NCBI GenBank assembly: GCA_021770445.1
Contig: JAETQY010000001.1
Location: 186,001 to 250,000, forward strand
Direction of reading: 5' to 3'
Source of the DNA: Bacillota bacterium
GTDB lineage: Bacteria; Bacillota; Clostridia; Oscillospirales; Oscillospiraceae
DNA length: 64,000 nucleotides
The position numbers and the translations under genes are program-made. This document shows, piece after piece, positions 17,691 through 25,538 of this stretch (within the stretch, counting starts at the first letter, position 1; each line of letters begins with the position of its first letter). The notes below the pieces were generated by a model, which saw only the letters and a list, made by a program, of their open reading frames with translations, was not told the origin of the DNA and searched no databases.

Positions 17691-18950
17691 ATGTCTCATA
17701 CCGTTGAAATTCTCTCGGTAGGTACCGAGCTTCTCCTGGGGAATATCGCCAACACCGACGCCCAGATGCTGTCCCAGGGTCTGAGCGAGCTGGGGCTGAA
17801 CGTCTTTTGGCACACCGTGGTGGGGGACAACCTCCAGCGGGCCGAGGAGGCGGTGGCCCTGGCCAAGAAGCGGGCGGACATCATCATCACCACCGGCGGT
17901 CTGGGCCCCACCTGCGACGACCTGACTAAAAATGTGCTGGCCGAAGCCTTCGGCAAAAAGCTGGTCTTTGACGAAGAATCCGCCCAGCGCATCCGCTCCT
18001 ACTTCCAGCGCACCGGCCGGCCCATGACGGACAACAACCTCCAGCAGGCCATGCTGCCTGAGGGCTGCACCATCCTGGAAAACGACTGGGGCACCGCCCC
18101 CGGCTGCGCCTTTGAGGCAAACGGGGTCCACGTGATTATGCTTCCCGGCCCTCCCAGCGAGTGCCGGCCCATGTTCCAATACCGGGCCAGGCCCTACCTG
18201 CTTTCCCTGTCCGAGGGCGTGATTGCCTCCCATACCATCAAGCTCTTCGGCATCGGCGAGTCCACTATGGAGGCCCAGCTCCGGGAACAGATGAACGCCA
18301 TGTCCAACCCCACCCTGGCCCCCTACGCCAAGGAGGGGGAGTGCGAGCTGCGGGTCACCGCCAAGGCGGCCACGGACGCGGAGGCCCAGGCCCTCCTCCA
18401 GCCCACGGTGGAGCAGGTAAGGAAACTGTTCGGGGACAAGGTATACGGGGTGGACGTGCCCTCTCTGGAGCACGTGGTCATCCAGGCCTGCAAGGAGAAG
18501 GGGTTTACTTTGGGCACCGCCGAGAGCTGCACCGGCGGCCTGATCGCCAAGCGGCTCACCGACATCCCCGGGGCCTCCGTGGCCTTCAAGGGGGGAATCG
18601 TGTCCTACACCAACGAGATCAAGGAGCATGTCCTCCGGGTCCCCGAGCACATGCTGAAGCAGTTTGGGGCGGTCTCCCAGGAGGTGGCCGCCGCTATGGC
18701 TGAGGGGGCACGGCGGGCGCTGAACTGTGACATCGCCCTGTCCTCCACCGGCGTAGCCGGGCCCGACAGGGATGACTGGGACAACGAGGTGGGCACCATG
18801 TTTGTGGCCATCGCCACCGAGAGGGGCACCCATGTACGCTCCCTCCACCTGGGCAACCGGCCCATGCGGGAGCGACTGCGCACCCAGACCGCTAGCCACG
18901 CCTTCGACCTGGCCCGGCGGTATCTGTCCGGGCTGGAGTATGAAAACTAG
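17691..18950 (+). CDS. cinA: CinA-family protein (nicotinamide mononucleotide deamidase)
   Basis: A 419-residue two-domain protein. Residues about 1-170 are the MoCF-like COG1058 domain (VGTELLLGNIANTDAQ, TTGGLGPTCDDLTK), linked to pyrophosphatase activity. The C-terminal PncC/CinA domain has GTAESCTGGLIAKRL, SYTNEIK and STGVAGPD, expected to deamidate NMN in NAD salvage; in naturally competent bacteria CinA is also linked to transformation. The start is ATG 17691, with AGGAGG 7-8 nt upstream. The MATE gene follows after 13 bp. Confidence 0.92.
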   Translation: MSHTVEILSVGTELLLGNIANTDAQMLSQGLSELGLNVFWHTVVGDNLQRAEEAVALAKKRADIIITTGGLGPTCDDLTKNVLAEAFGKKLVFDEESAQRIRSYFQRTGRPMTDNNLQQAMLPEGCTILENDWGTAPGCAFEANGVHVIMLPGPPSECRPMFQYRARPYLLSLSEGVIASHTIKLFGIGESTMEAQLREQMNAMSNPTLAPYAKEGECELRVTAKAATDAEAQALLQPTVEQVRKLFGDKVYGVDVPSLEHVVIQACKEKGFTLGTAESCTGGLIAKRLTDIPGASVAFKGGIVSYTNEIKEHVLRVPEHMLKQFGAVSQEVAAAMAEGARRALNCDIALSSTGVAGPDRDDWDNEVGTMFVAIATERGTHVRSLHLGNRPMRERLRTQTASHAFDLARRYLSGLEYEN

Positions 18951-18963
18951 GAGGTAGATCAAC

Positions 18964-20361
18964 TTGTCCGCACTGGCAAAGGGCGCCGGCCGCTCGGTGG
19001 ACATGACCCAGGGCAGCGTGGTGGGCCATCTTGTCCGGTTTGCTGTCCCCCTGCTGCTGGGCAACCTGTTTCAGCAGCTGTACAACACCGTGGACCTGTG
19101 GGTGGTGGGCAAATTCGTCAGTAACGAGGCCTACTCCGCCGTGGGCACTGTCACCCCCATCATCACCATGCTCATCGGCTTCTTCATGGGACTGGCCAGC
19201 GGCGCGGGAGTGGTCATCTCCCAGTACTACGGGGCCAAAAAGCACGATCAAGTGCGGCAAACCGTCCACACCTCCATCGTCATGACCCTAGTGCTGGGGG
19301 TGGTGCTGTCGGCGGCGGGCATCCTCATCATCCCCGCTATGCTGGACCTGATGAACACCGACCCCCAGGCCGTACCAGAGGCCACCACCTACCTGACCAT
19401 CTACTTCGCCGGGGCCATGGGCCTGCTGCTGTACAACATGGGCTCGGGCATTCTCCGGGCGGTGGGGGACTCCAAGCGGCCCTTCTACTTCCTGGTGGTG
19501 TCCGCCCTGCTGAACATCGCCCTGGACCTGCTCTTTGTTATCGGCCTCGGGATGAAGGTGGAGGGGGTGGCCTACGCCACCATCCTGTCTCAGGGGGTGT
19601 CGGCGGCACTGATCCTCCTGGTACTGGCCCGCAGCAGCGAGGACTGCATCCGTCTGCGGTGGAAGGAGCTGCGGGTGGACCGGCGTATCTTGCGACAGAT
19701 CATCCGCATCGGCGTCCCCTCCGCCCTCCAGCTGGCCATTACCTCCTTCTCCAATGTCTTTGTGCAGTCCTACATCAACTACTTCGGCCTGGACTGCATG
19801 TCCGGCTGGACCACCTATAGCAAGCTGGACCAGTTTATTATTCTGCCAGTGCAGTCCCTGGGCCTAGCTGCCACCACCTTTGTGGGCCAGAACTTGGGTA
19901 CCGACCAAGTGGATCGGGCCAAACGGGGTACCCGGGACGCCTTCCTCCTATCGGTGGGCATCACGGTGGGCATCTCCTCCGCCGCCATCGCCCTCGCCCC
20001 CCAGCTGGTGGCCTTCTTCAACGACAAGCCGGAGGTGGTGGCCTACGGCACTCTCTTCCTGCGGTACATGTGCCCCTGCTATGTGCTCATCTGCGTCAAC
20101 CAGGTCTACTCCGGCTCCCTTCGAGGGGCGGGTATCAGCCAGCCGCCCACTTACATTATGCTGGCCTCCTTCGTGGTCTTCCGGCAGATCTACCTCTACA
20201 TCATGGCCAATTTCATCTCCAACACCATCCTGCCCATCGCCATGGGCTACCCCGCTGGGTGGCTGGTGTGCAGCGTACTGACCCTGATCTATTACAACCA
20301 TGTGGACCTGGCCGGCAAGCGGGTGGTGGACGACCCCACCTCCATGCCGGAGAAGGCATAA
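18964..20361 (+). CDS. MATE-family multidrug/metabolite exporter
   Basis: A 465-residue membrane protein with about 12 hydrophobic segments in two homologous halves. Family motifs include VPLLLGNLFQQLYNTVDLWV at the start, GSGILRAVGDSKRPF, and VGQNLGTDQ in the second half. It probably exports organic cations or metabolites using an ion gradient; the substrate is unknown. The start is TTG 18964, set by AGGAGGT 8 nt upstream; the next ATG (19003) has no comparable site. It ends at a strong bidirectional terminator. Confidence 0.9.
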   Translation: MSALAKGAGRSVDMTQGSVVGHLVRFAVPLLLGNLFQQLYNTVDLWVVGKFVSNEAYSAVGTVTPIITMLIGFFMGLASGAGVVISQYYGAKKHDQVRQTVHTSIVMTLVLGVVLSAAGILIIPAMLDLMNTDPQAVPEATTYLTIYFAGAMGLLLYNMGSGILRAVGDSKRPFYFLVVSALLNIALDLLFVIGLGMKVEGVAYATILSQGVSAALILLVLARSSEDCIRLRWKELRVDRRILRQIIRIGVPSALQLAITSFSNVFVQSYINYFGLDCMSGWTTYSKLDQFIILPVQSLGLAATTFVGQNLGTDQVDRAKRGTRDAFLLSVGITVGISSAAIALAPQLVAFFNDKPEVVAYGTLFLRYMCPCYVLICVNQVYSGSLRGAGISQPPTYIMLASFVVFRQIYLYIMANFISNTILPIAMGYPAGWLVCSVLTLIYYNHVDLAGKRVVDDPTSMPEKA

Positions 20362-20395
20362 AAAACACAGCCCGCCGCGGCGGGCTGTGTTTTTT
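20360..20395. terminator. Bidirectional terminator between the MATE gene and yebC
   Basis: AAAAAACACAGCCCGCCG and its exact reverse complement meet with no loop. The structure ends in T runs on both strands and serves the convergent MATE and yebC genes. Confidence 0.9.
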
Positions 20396-21122
20396 AATCT
20401 TGATCCCAGTTGTGGTAGACGTTCTGCACGTCGTCGTTCTCCTCCAGGAAGTCGATGAGCTTCTCCATGTTCTTGATATCTTCCTCATCAGTGAGCTTGA
20501 CATAGTTCTGGGGCACCATCTGCACCCCGGCCTCCAGGAAGGTGTAGCCCTTGGCCTCCAGGGCCTCAGTGACGGCGGCGAAGGCGTCCGGGTCGGTGTA
20601 GACCTGGAAGACCTCGTCGTCGGCCTGCATATCGTCGGCGCCCGCCTCCAGGGCGTCCATCATAACGGTGTCCTCGTCCAGTTCCTCGGCCTCGATGACG
20701 ATGACGCCCTTCTTGTCGAAGGACCAGGACACGCAGCCGGTGGCTCCCATGCCCTTGCCGTACTTGTCCATGAGATGGCGCACCTCGGGCGCGGTACGGT
20801 TGCGGTTGTCGGTGAGAGCCTCCACGATAATGGCCACGCCGTTGGGGCCATAGCCCTCATACACCACGTTCTCGAAGTCATCGGTGTTGCCCGAGCCCAG
20901 CGCCTTGTCGATGGTACGTTTGATGTTGTCGTTGGGCATGTTGGCCGCCTTGGCCTTGGCGATGACAGTAGCCAGCCGGGAGTTGTTGGCCGGGTCGCCG
21001 CTGCCGCCAGTCTTTACCGCCACGATCATCTCACGGGCGATCTTGGTAAAAATCTGGGAGCGCTTGGCGTCAGCCGCCCCCTTGGTCTTTTGTATGTTGT
21101 GCCACTTGGAATGTCCGGACAT
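20394..21122 (-). CDS. yebC: YebC/PmpR/TACO1-family regulator or translation factor
   Basis: A 242-residue protein with the invariant N-terminus MSGHSKWHNIQKTKGAADA and the family motifs KAKAANMPNDNIKR, YEGYGPNGVAIIVE and GCVSWSF. YebC proteins have been described as DNA-binding regulators and, in mitochondria (TACO1) and bacteria, as translation factors relieving stalling at certain codons. Which role applies here cannot be read from sequence. GGGGAAG precedes the ATG. A strong promoter is immediately upstream. Confidence 0.93.
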   Translation of the reverse strand: MSGHSKWHNIQKTKGAADAKRSQIFTKIAREMIVAVKTGGSGDPANNSRLATVIAKAKAANMPNDNIKRTIDKALGSGNTDDFENVVYEGYGPNGVAIIVEALTDNRNRTAPEVRHLMDKYGKGMGATGCVSWSFDKKGVIVIEAEELDEDTVMMDALEAGADDMQADDEVFQVYTDPDAFAAVTEALEAKGYTFLEAGVQMVPQNYVKLTDEEDIKNMEKLIDFLEENDDVQNVYHNWDQD

Positions 21123-21157
21123 GAATATCTTCCCCTTTTTGTGTAATAGGCGGGGGT

Positions 21158-21186
21158 ATTATATCACTGTTTTATTTAATTTGCAA
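21158..21186 (-). promoter_or_regulatory. Sigma-A promoter for yebC
   Basis: On the minus strand TTGCAA (21186-21181), a 17-nt spacer, TATAAT (21163-21158), about 35 nt before the yebC ATG. Confidence 0.8.
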
Positions 21187-21220
21187 GCCTTTCGGCGGAT
21201 ATCTTTCCGGGGCGTTCACC

Positions 21221-21643
21221 TTACGGCTTCCATACCATCTCATACTCCGCTTCGCCGGTATTTTCATCTCTGCCTTCCCTTTGAACGGCAAAGCCCTCTC
21301 TCAGATAAAACCTGACTGCCCGCACGTTCTTCTGGTATACGCTCAATCGGAGATGCCCTCTGGCCCCCTTTGCAAAATCCATCAGCTGCCTGCCCACGCC
21401 CTGGGACTGTCTCCCACTCCGAACGAAGATCCCCGGGATATAGTCCCCGCTCAGTCCTATGAACCCCTGTATCCCCTCTTCATCCCGGTAAATATACAGT
21501 TCCGCCTGGGGAAGCACAGCCTTTACCTCTTCAAAATTGGCCTTCCAATACCGGGCAGGGATAAAATCGTGGGCCTTTAAGTTTGTATCCAGCCACAGCT
21601 CCGCAACTGCGTCGATATCTTGCTCCTGCGCCCTTCTGATCAC
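21221..21643 (-). CDS. GNAT-family N-acetyltransferase
   Basis: A 140-residue acetyl-CoA-dependent acyltransferase. The acetyl-CoA pyrophosphate-binding motif is visible as RSGRQSQGVGRQLM, followed by the family's C-terminal VYQKNVRAVRFYLREGF. The substrate is unknown. The start is GTG 21643, with GGAGGG about 8 nt upstream. The gene starts 15 bp after the HD-family gene on the same strand and may be cotranscribed. Its base composition looks less GC-rich than its neighbours, a weak hint of acquisition. Confidence 0.85.
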   Translation of the reverse strand: MIRRAQEQDIDAVAELWLDTNLKAHDFIPARYWKANFEEVKAVLPQAELYIYRDEEGIQGFIGLSGDYIPGIFVRSGRQSQGVGRQLMDFAKGARGHLRLSVYQKNVRAVRFYLREGFAVQREGRDENTGEAEYEMVWKP

Positions 21644-21658
21644 GTCAGGCCCTCCGCT

Positions 21659-22129
21659 TCACCCTAACGCCGCCACGGCAGCTTCGATGGCCTCCTCCTC
21701 GGCCTGCATGGCCCGCAGGGTCATGTCCAGGAGCTTATCCAGCTCCCAGCCCAGCAGCTGAGCCCCACTTGCGATCACGTCCCGGGAGCAGCCTGCGGCG
21801 AACTTCTTGTCCTTGAACTTCTTCTTCAGGGATTTCAGCTCCATGTCCGCCGTGCTCTTGGAGGGCCGCATAAGGGCCGCCGCCCCGATGAGGCCGGTGA
21901 GCTCGTCGCAGGCGTAGAGCACCTTCTCCATCTCGTGCTCCGGCTTGATGTCCACACAGTGGCCCCAGCCGTGGCAGGCGGTGGCCCGGATGAGCTCCTC
22001 CTCCACCCCGGCCTGGCGCATCAGCTCCTGGGACTTGACGCAGTGCTCCTCGATGGCGTGGCGCAGGTGGAAGGGTTCCTTGTTGTATTGGGTCAGCAGG
22101 TTCCAGGCCTGCTCGCGGGTCATCGCCAT
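21659..22129 (-). CDS. HD-superfamily protein lacking the HD dyad (internal deletion)
   Basis: A 156-residue protein. The N-terminus (TREQAWNLLTQYNKEPFHLR) and the rest (EEHCVKSQEL, CHGWGHCVDIKPEHEMEKVL, ACDELTGLIGAAALMRPSKS, KKKFKDKKFAAGCSRDVI) match a family of small clostridial HD phosphohydrolases. From memory these have 35-40 more residues between FHLRHA and EEHC, containing LLHDIDFE with the catalytic HD. Here FHLRHAI runs straight into EEHCVKS with the reading frame kept. The product is probably catalytically dead or altered. It lies between a DegV gene and a GNAT gene on the same strand. Confidence 0.8.
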   Translation of the reverse strand: MAMTREQAWNLLTQYNKEPFHLRHAIEEHCVKSQELMRQAGVEEELIRATACHGWGHCVDIKPEHEMEKVLYACDELTGLIGAAALMRPSKSTADMELKSLKKKFKDKKFAAGCSRDVIASGAQLLGWELDKLLDMTLRAMQAEEEAIEAAVAALG

Positions 22130-22160
22130 AAAAATTACCCCCAGATTATAAAATTTAAGA

Positions 22161-22177
22161 GGATGGCGCAGCCATCC
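22161..22177 (-). terminator. Possible terminator after the DegV gene
   Basis: On the minus strand GGATGGC-TGC-GCCATCC is followed by TCTTAAATTTT. The stem is only 7 bp and the T tract is interrupted, so the call is tentative. Confidence 0.45.
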
Positions 22178-22207
22178 CCTTATTATGAGCGCAAAATACG
22201 GACTTTG

Positions 22208-23041
22208 TCAATAGGCCACCACGATCCCGCCGTCGTAGGCGTAGACGCTGGTGATGCCGCCGGCCTCGGTGATGACGATGTGGGCAAATCTGCACTTGGC
22301 CTCCACCATGGCCTTCACCTGGAAGGCCCGCTCCAGGCAGTTGCAGTGGCAGATGGCCAGGGTACGGCCCACATGGGCGGCGTCGGCGGCGATCTTATCC
22401 ACCATCTTAGTCAGGGCCTGCTTGATGGTGAGGGCCTGGCCCAGCTTGCAGATCTCCCCCTCGGGGGTGGCGCCCATAAACAGCTTAATCTTCAGCGCCC
22501 CGGTGATCACCGCCTGGAGCTTGGTGAGCCGGCCGTTCTTCCGCAGGTTCTCCAGGCTCTCCAGAACAAACATGGTCTGCATCTGGTAGATGAACTGCTC
22601 CGTCTCGGTGACCACCCGCTTGTAGGGCATCCCAGTGGAGGCCAAACGGTGGATGGCCATAGCCACCAGCAGCTCCCCGGCGGCGGCGGAGCAGGAGTTG
22701 AACACATGGACGTTGACCTCCGGGTGCTCCTCCTCCATCAGGATACGGGCCTGCTCGGCGCTGTTGTGGGAGCCGCTGAGCAGAGCGGACAGGGTCACTA
22801 CATACACGTCATCCGCCCCCCGGTAGGCGTCCAGATAGGCTTGGGGGGAGGGGCAGGCGGTGGAGGGGGCGTCCTCGCTCTGGCGCATGGACCACAGCAG
22901 GTCGGCCTGGTCGAAGGTCTCGTCGTCAATGAAGGTGCTGCCGTTGGAGAAAATTGTAAGAGGCACCTTCACAAAGACAGGGTCCTTCAGCATGGCGGGG
23001 GTCAGGTCGCAGCAGCTGTCCACTACAATCTTAAAACTCAT
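22208..23041 (-). CDS. DegV-family fatty-acid-binding protein
   Basis: A 277-residue DegV protein. In this family one subunit binds a fatty acid that is then phosphorylated by the FakA kinase for lipid synthesis. Visible are the N-terminal VDSCCDLT, the central LSALLSGSHNSAEQA with the lipid carboxylate-contacting Ser, and the C-terminal ITEAGGITSVYAYDGGIVVAY. No fakA kinase is in the window. I place the start at the second of two close ATGs (23041), since GGAG abuts the first and stands 9 nt before the second. Confidence 0.9.
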   Translation of the reverse strand: MSFKIVVDSCCDLTPAMLKDPVFVKVPLTIFSNGSTFIDDETFDQADLLWSMRQSEDAPSTACPSPQAYLDAYRGADDVYVVTLSALLSGSHNSAEQARILMEEEHPEVNVHVFNSCSAAAGELLVAMAIHRLASTGMPYKRVVTETEQFIYQMQTMFVLESLENLRKNGRLTKLQAVITGALKIKLFMGATPEGEICKLGQALTIKQALTKMVDKIAADAAHVGRTLAICHCNCLERAFQVKAMVEAKCRFAHIVITEAGGITSVYAYDGGIVVAY

Positions 23042-23087
23042 GTATTTCATCTCCAGACATGGTCTTTTAAATTAGATTATGCTAATT

Positions 23088-23116
23088 AGTTTACCATAGG
23101 TTTGGAGCGATGTAAA
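23088..23116 (-). promoter_or_regulatory. Promoter for the DegV gene
   Basis: On the minus strand TTTACA (23116-23111), a 17-nt spacer, TAAACT (23093-23088). Confidence 0.6.
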
Positions 23117-23133
23117 GGGAATTTAGAGAAAAT

Positions 23134-23874
23134 CTATTCCTCCTCCAGCTCCTTTAGAAGCTTCTGGTCCTCCTTGGAGGACAAATCCAGCTTTTCGTAG
23201 AGGTCGGGCCGGCGCTGCATGGTGCGGAGGATGGACTGCTTTCTCCTCCACTGGTCCACCTTGGCGTGGTTGCCCGACAGGAGGATGGGGGGCACCGCCC
23301 GGCCGTGCCACACCTCGGGCCGGGAGTACTGGGGGGCCTCCAGCATCCCGTTCCAGTGGCTCTCGTTCTCGTAGCAGGAGGGATCGGACAGCACCCCGGG
23401 CACCAGGCGGCACACCGCGTCGGCCACCGCCATGGCGGGAATTTCGCCGCCGGTCATGACGAAGTCGCCCAAAGAAATTTCCTCGTCCACGCACTCCTCG
23501 ATAAACCGCTCGTCGATCCCCTCGTAGTGGCCGCAGACCAGGATGAGCCGCTGGTAGTCGTCCTTCAGCCGCCGGGCGTCCGCCTGGGTGAAGGTCTTGC
23601 CCGCCGGGGACATGTAGATGGTGTGCACCCGCTCCCCCGCCTCTTGACAGATGTGCTCCCAGCACCTGTAAAGGGGATCAGCCTGCATCACCGCCCCCCG
23701 CCCCCCGCCGTAGGGGTAGTCGTCCACCTGCTTCTGCCTGTTCACGGTGTAGTCCCGAATCTGGTGGCACTCCACCCGGATGTAGCCTCGCTCCTGGCCC
23801 CGGCCCAGGACCGACTCACAGAGCATATCCCCCACCACATCGGGGAATAATGTCATAATATCAATACGGTACAT
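23134..23874 (-). CDS. trmD: tRNA (guanine(37)-N1)-methyltransferase
   Basis: A 246-residue SPOUT methyltransferase that makes m1G37 in tRNAs reading CNN codons and so prevents frameshifting. Motifs: DIMTLFPDVV, DDYPYGGGRGAVMQADP, LVCGHYEGIDERF, and the knot SLGDFVMTGGEIPAMAVADA. The length is typical. It stands alone with its own promoter rather than in the usual rpsP-rimM-trmD-rplS operon. The ribosome binding site is weak (AAAGGCG). Confidence 0.95.
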   Translation of the reverse strand: MYRIDIMTLFPDVVGDMLCESVLGRGQERGYIRVECHQIRDYTVNRQKQVDDYPYGGGRGAVMQADPLYRCWEHICQEAGERVHTIYMSPAGKTFTQADARRLKDDYQRLILVCGHYEGIDERFIEECVDEEISLGDFVMTGGEIPAMAVADAVCRLVPGVLSDPSCYENESHWNGMLEAPQYSRPEVWHGRAVPPILLSGNHAKVDQWRRKQSILRTMQRRPDLYEKLDLSSKEDQKLLKELEEE

Positions 23875-23900
23875 CGCTTGTCACGCCTTTCTCACGGCAT

Positions 23901-23929
23901 ATTATACGGGATTTTTTCTCCTTTTTCAA
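23901..23929 (-). promoter_or_regulatory. Sigma-A promoter for trmD
   Basis: On the minus strand TTGAAA (23929-23924), a 17-nt spacer, TATAAT (23906-23901), about 27 nt before the trmD ATG. Confidence 0.78.
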
Positions 23930-23986
23930 CGGATTCCGGGCAAACCGGAAAATTTCACAAAATCCTATCGCATTATTGGAAAAATT

Positions 23987-23996
23987 ATGCTATGAT
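23987..23996 (+). promoter_or_regulatory. Possible extended -10 promoter for the flavodiiron gene
   Basis: TGC followed by TATGAT (23991-23996), with no good -35 hexamer. Transcription from here would read through the hairpin repeat at 24010-24121 into the flavodiiron gene. Confidence 0.4.
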
Positions 23997-24009
23997 GGGG
24001 CGTGAAAGA

Positions 24010-24121
24010 AAGCCTCCCTCTTTGAGGGAGGTGGCACGGCGAAGCCGTGACGGAGGGAGTCTGCCACTGAAAACTCCCTCAGTCAGCCTTACGGCTGACA
24101 GCTCCCTCAGAGAGGGAGCCT
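24010..24121 (+). repeat. Double-hairpin repeat (CTCCCTC family, copy 1: modules A then B)
   Basis: Module A (24010-24060) has GCCTCCCTC-TTT-GAGGGAGG, then CACGGC-GAA-GCCGTG, then CGGAGGGAGT. Module B (24071-24121) has ACTCCCTCAGTCAGCC-TTA-CGGCTGAC, then AGCTCCCTCAGAGAGGGAGCC. The second copy (35837-35944) has the same modules in the opposite order, with paired base changes that keep the stems. Here it occupies most of the leader of the flavodiiron gene. I recall similar repeats in gut Oscillospiraceae. Confidence 0.8.
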
Positions 24122-24148
24122 CATCTATACGAAAGCGAGGTTTTTCCT

Positions 24149-25501
24149 ATGTACTGTACCCGCAAGGTCACCGATGACCTGATCTGGATCGGCGCCAACG
24201 ACCGCCAGCACCCCGTCTTTGAGGCGGCCCACCCCGTCCCCCGGGGGATGTCCTACAACTCCTACCTGCTGCTGGACGAGAAGACCGTCCTCTTTGACAC
24301 GGTGGACCGCTCCGTCCAGACCCAGTTTCTGGAGAACCTGGAGCACGCTCTGGACGGCCGCCCCCTGGACTATATCTTCGTCCACCATATGGAGCCCGAC
24401 CACGCCGCCACCCTGGGCGACCTGATGCTCCGCCACCCGGAGGCCAGGATCGTGTGTAACGGCAAGGCCATCAACATGATCCGCCAGTTCCACGCCACAG
24501 ACCCCTCCGGGGCCATCCTGGTGGGCGAGGGGGACACCCTGTCCACCGGCAGGCACAATTTCACCTTCGTGGCCGCCCCCATGGTCCACTGGCCCGAGGT
24601 GGTGGTGAGCTACGACTCCACCGACAAGATCCTCTTCTCCGCTGACGGCTTCGGCTCCTTCGGGGCGCTGAACGGCGTCCTCTTCGCCGACGAAATCGAC
24701 TGGGAGCGGGACCGGCTGGACGAGGCCCGGCGGTACTACACCAACATCGTGGGCAAGTACGGCCCCCAGGTGATGGCCCTGCTGAACAAGGCCTCTAAGC
24801 TGGACATTCAGATGATCTGCCCCCTCCACGGCCCGGTGTGGCGCAGGGACTTTAACCAGATCATCGACCGGTATGTGAAGTGGGCCTCCTACGAGCCCGA
24901 GGTGCAGGGTGTCGTGATTCCCTTCGCCTCCATCTACGGTCACACCGAGACCGCCGCCAACATCCTGGCCTGCCGCCTGGCCGAGCTGGGGGTGCCCGTA
25001 GAGATGCACGATGTGTCGGTCACCCACTACTCCTACGTGCTGTCCGACTGCTTCAAGTACAGCCACATCGTCTTTGCCGCCCCCACCTTCAACAACGGCG
25101 TCTTCGACACCATGGAGCACCTGCTCCGGGACCTTCAGCACCACAATCTGCAAAACCGGAAGGTGGCCCTCATCCAGAACGGCTCCTGGGCTCCCGCCAG
25201 CGGCAAGCTGATGGCGGAGATCTTGGGCGGCATGAAGAATATGGAGGTCATCGAGGCCCCCGTCACCCTGAAATCCGCCCTGGCCCCCGGCCAGGAGAGC
25301 GAGCTGGACGCCCTGGCCCAGGCGCTGGCCGCCTCTGTCAAGGGCGAGGAACCCGCCCCCGAGGTGGAACCCGTCCCGGCACAGCCCCGCGGCTTCGTCT
25401 GCAAGATCTGCGGCTTCATCTATGAGGGCGACACCCTCCCCGACGACTTCACCTGCCCCATCTGCCGCCGCCCCGCCTCCGACTTTGAGCCGGTAAAATA
25501 A
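24149..25501 (+). CDS. Flavodiiron protein fused to a C-terminal rubredoxin
   Basis: A 450-residue soluble enzyme expected to reduce O2 to water or NO to N2O, protecting an anaerobe. Residues 1-250 are the metallo-beta-lactamase diiron domain with HHMEPDHAA; residues about 252-395 are flavodoxin-like (FASIYGHTETAANILA, FAAPTFNNGVFDTM, LIQNGSWAP). After a Pro/Glu-rich linker, residues about 415-450 form a rubredoxin: VCKICGFIYEG and CPICRRPASDFEPV supply two CxxC pairs. The fusion means the electron donor is built in. The upstream GCGAGG is a modest ribosome binding site. A terminator follows directly. Confidence 0.93.
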   Translation: MYCTRKVTDDLIWIGANDRQHPVFEAAHPVPRGMSYNSYLLLDEKTVLFDTVDRSVQTQFLENLEHALDGRPLDYIFVHHMEPDHAATLGDLMLRHPEARIVCNGKAINMIRQFHATDPSGAILVGEGDTLSTGRHNFTFVAAPMVHWPEVVVSYDSTDKILFSADGFGSFGALNGVLFADEIDWERDRLDEARRYYTNIVGKYGPQVMALLNKASKLDIQMICPLHGPVWRRDFNQIIDRYVKWASYEPEVQGVVIPFASIYGHTETAANILACRLAELGVPVEMHDVSVTHYSYVLSDCFKYSHIVFAAPTFNNGVFDTMEHLLRDLQHHNLQNRKVALIQNGSWAPASGKLMAEILGGMKNMEVIEAPVTLKSALAPGQESELDALAQALAASVKGEEPAPEVEPVPAQPRGFVCKICGFIYEGDTLPDDFTCPICRRPASDFEPVK

Positions 25502-25506
25502 CAGCA

Positions 25507-25538
25507 GCAGTCCCCCGGCTCCGCCGGGGGACTGCTTT
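25507..25538 (+). terminator. Terminator of the flavodiiron gene
   Basis: GCAGTCCCCCGGC-TCC-GCCGGGGGACTGC followed by TTTAT, six bases after the stop codon. Confidence 0.85.
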
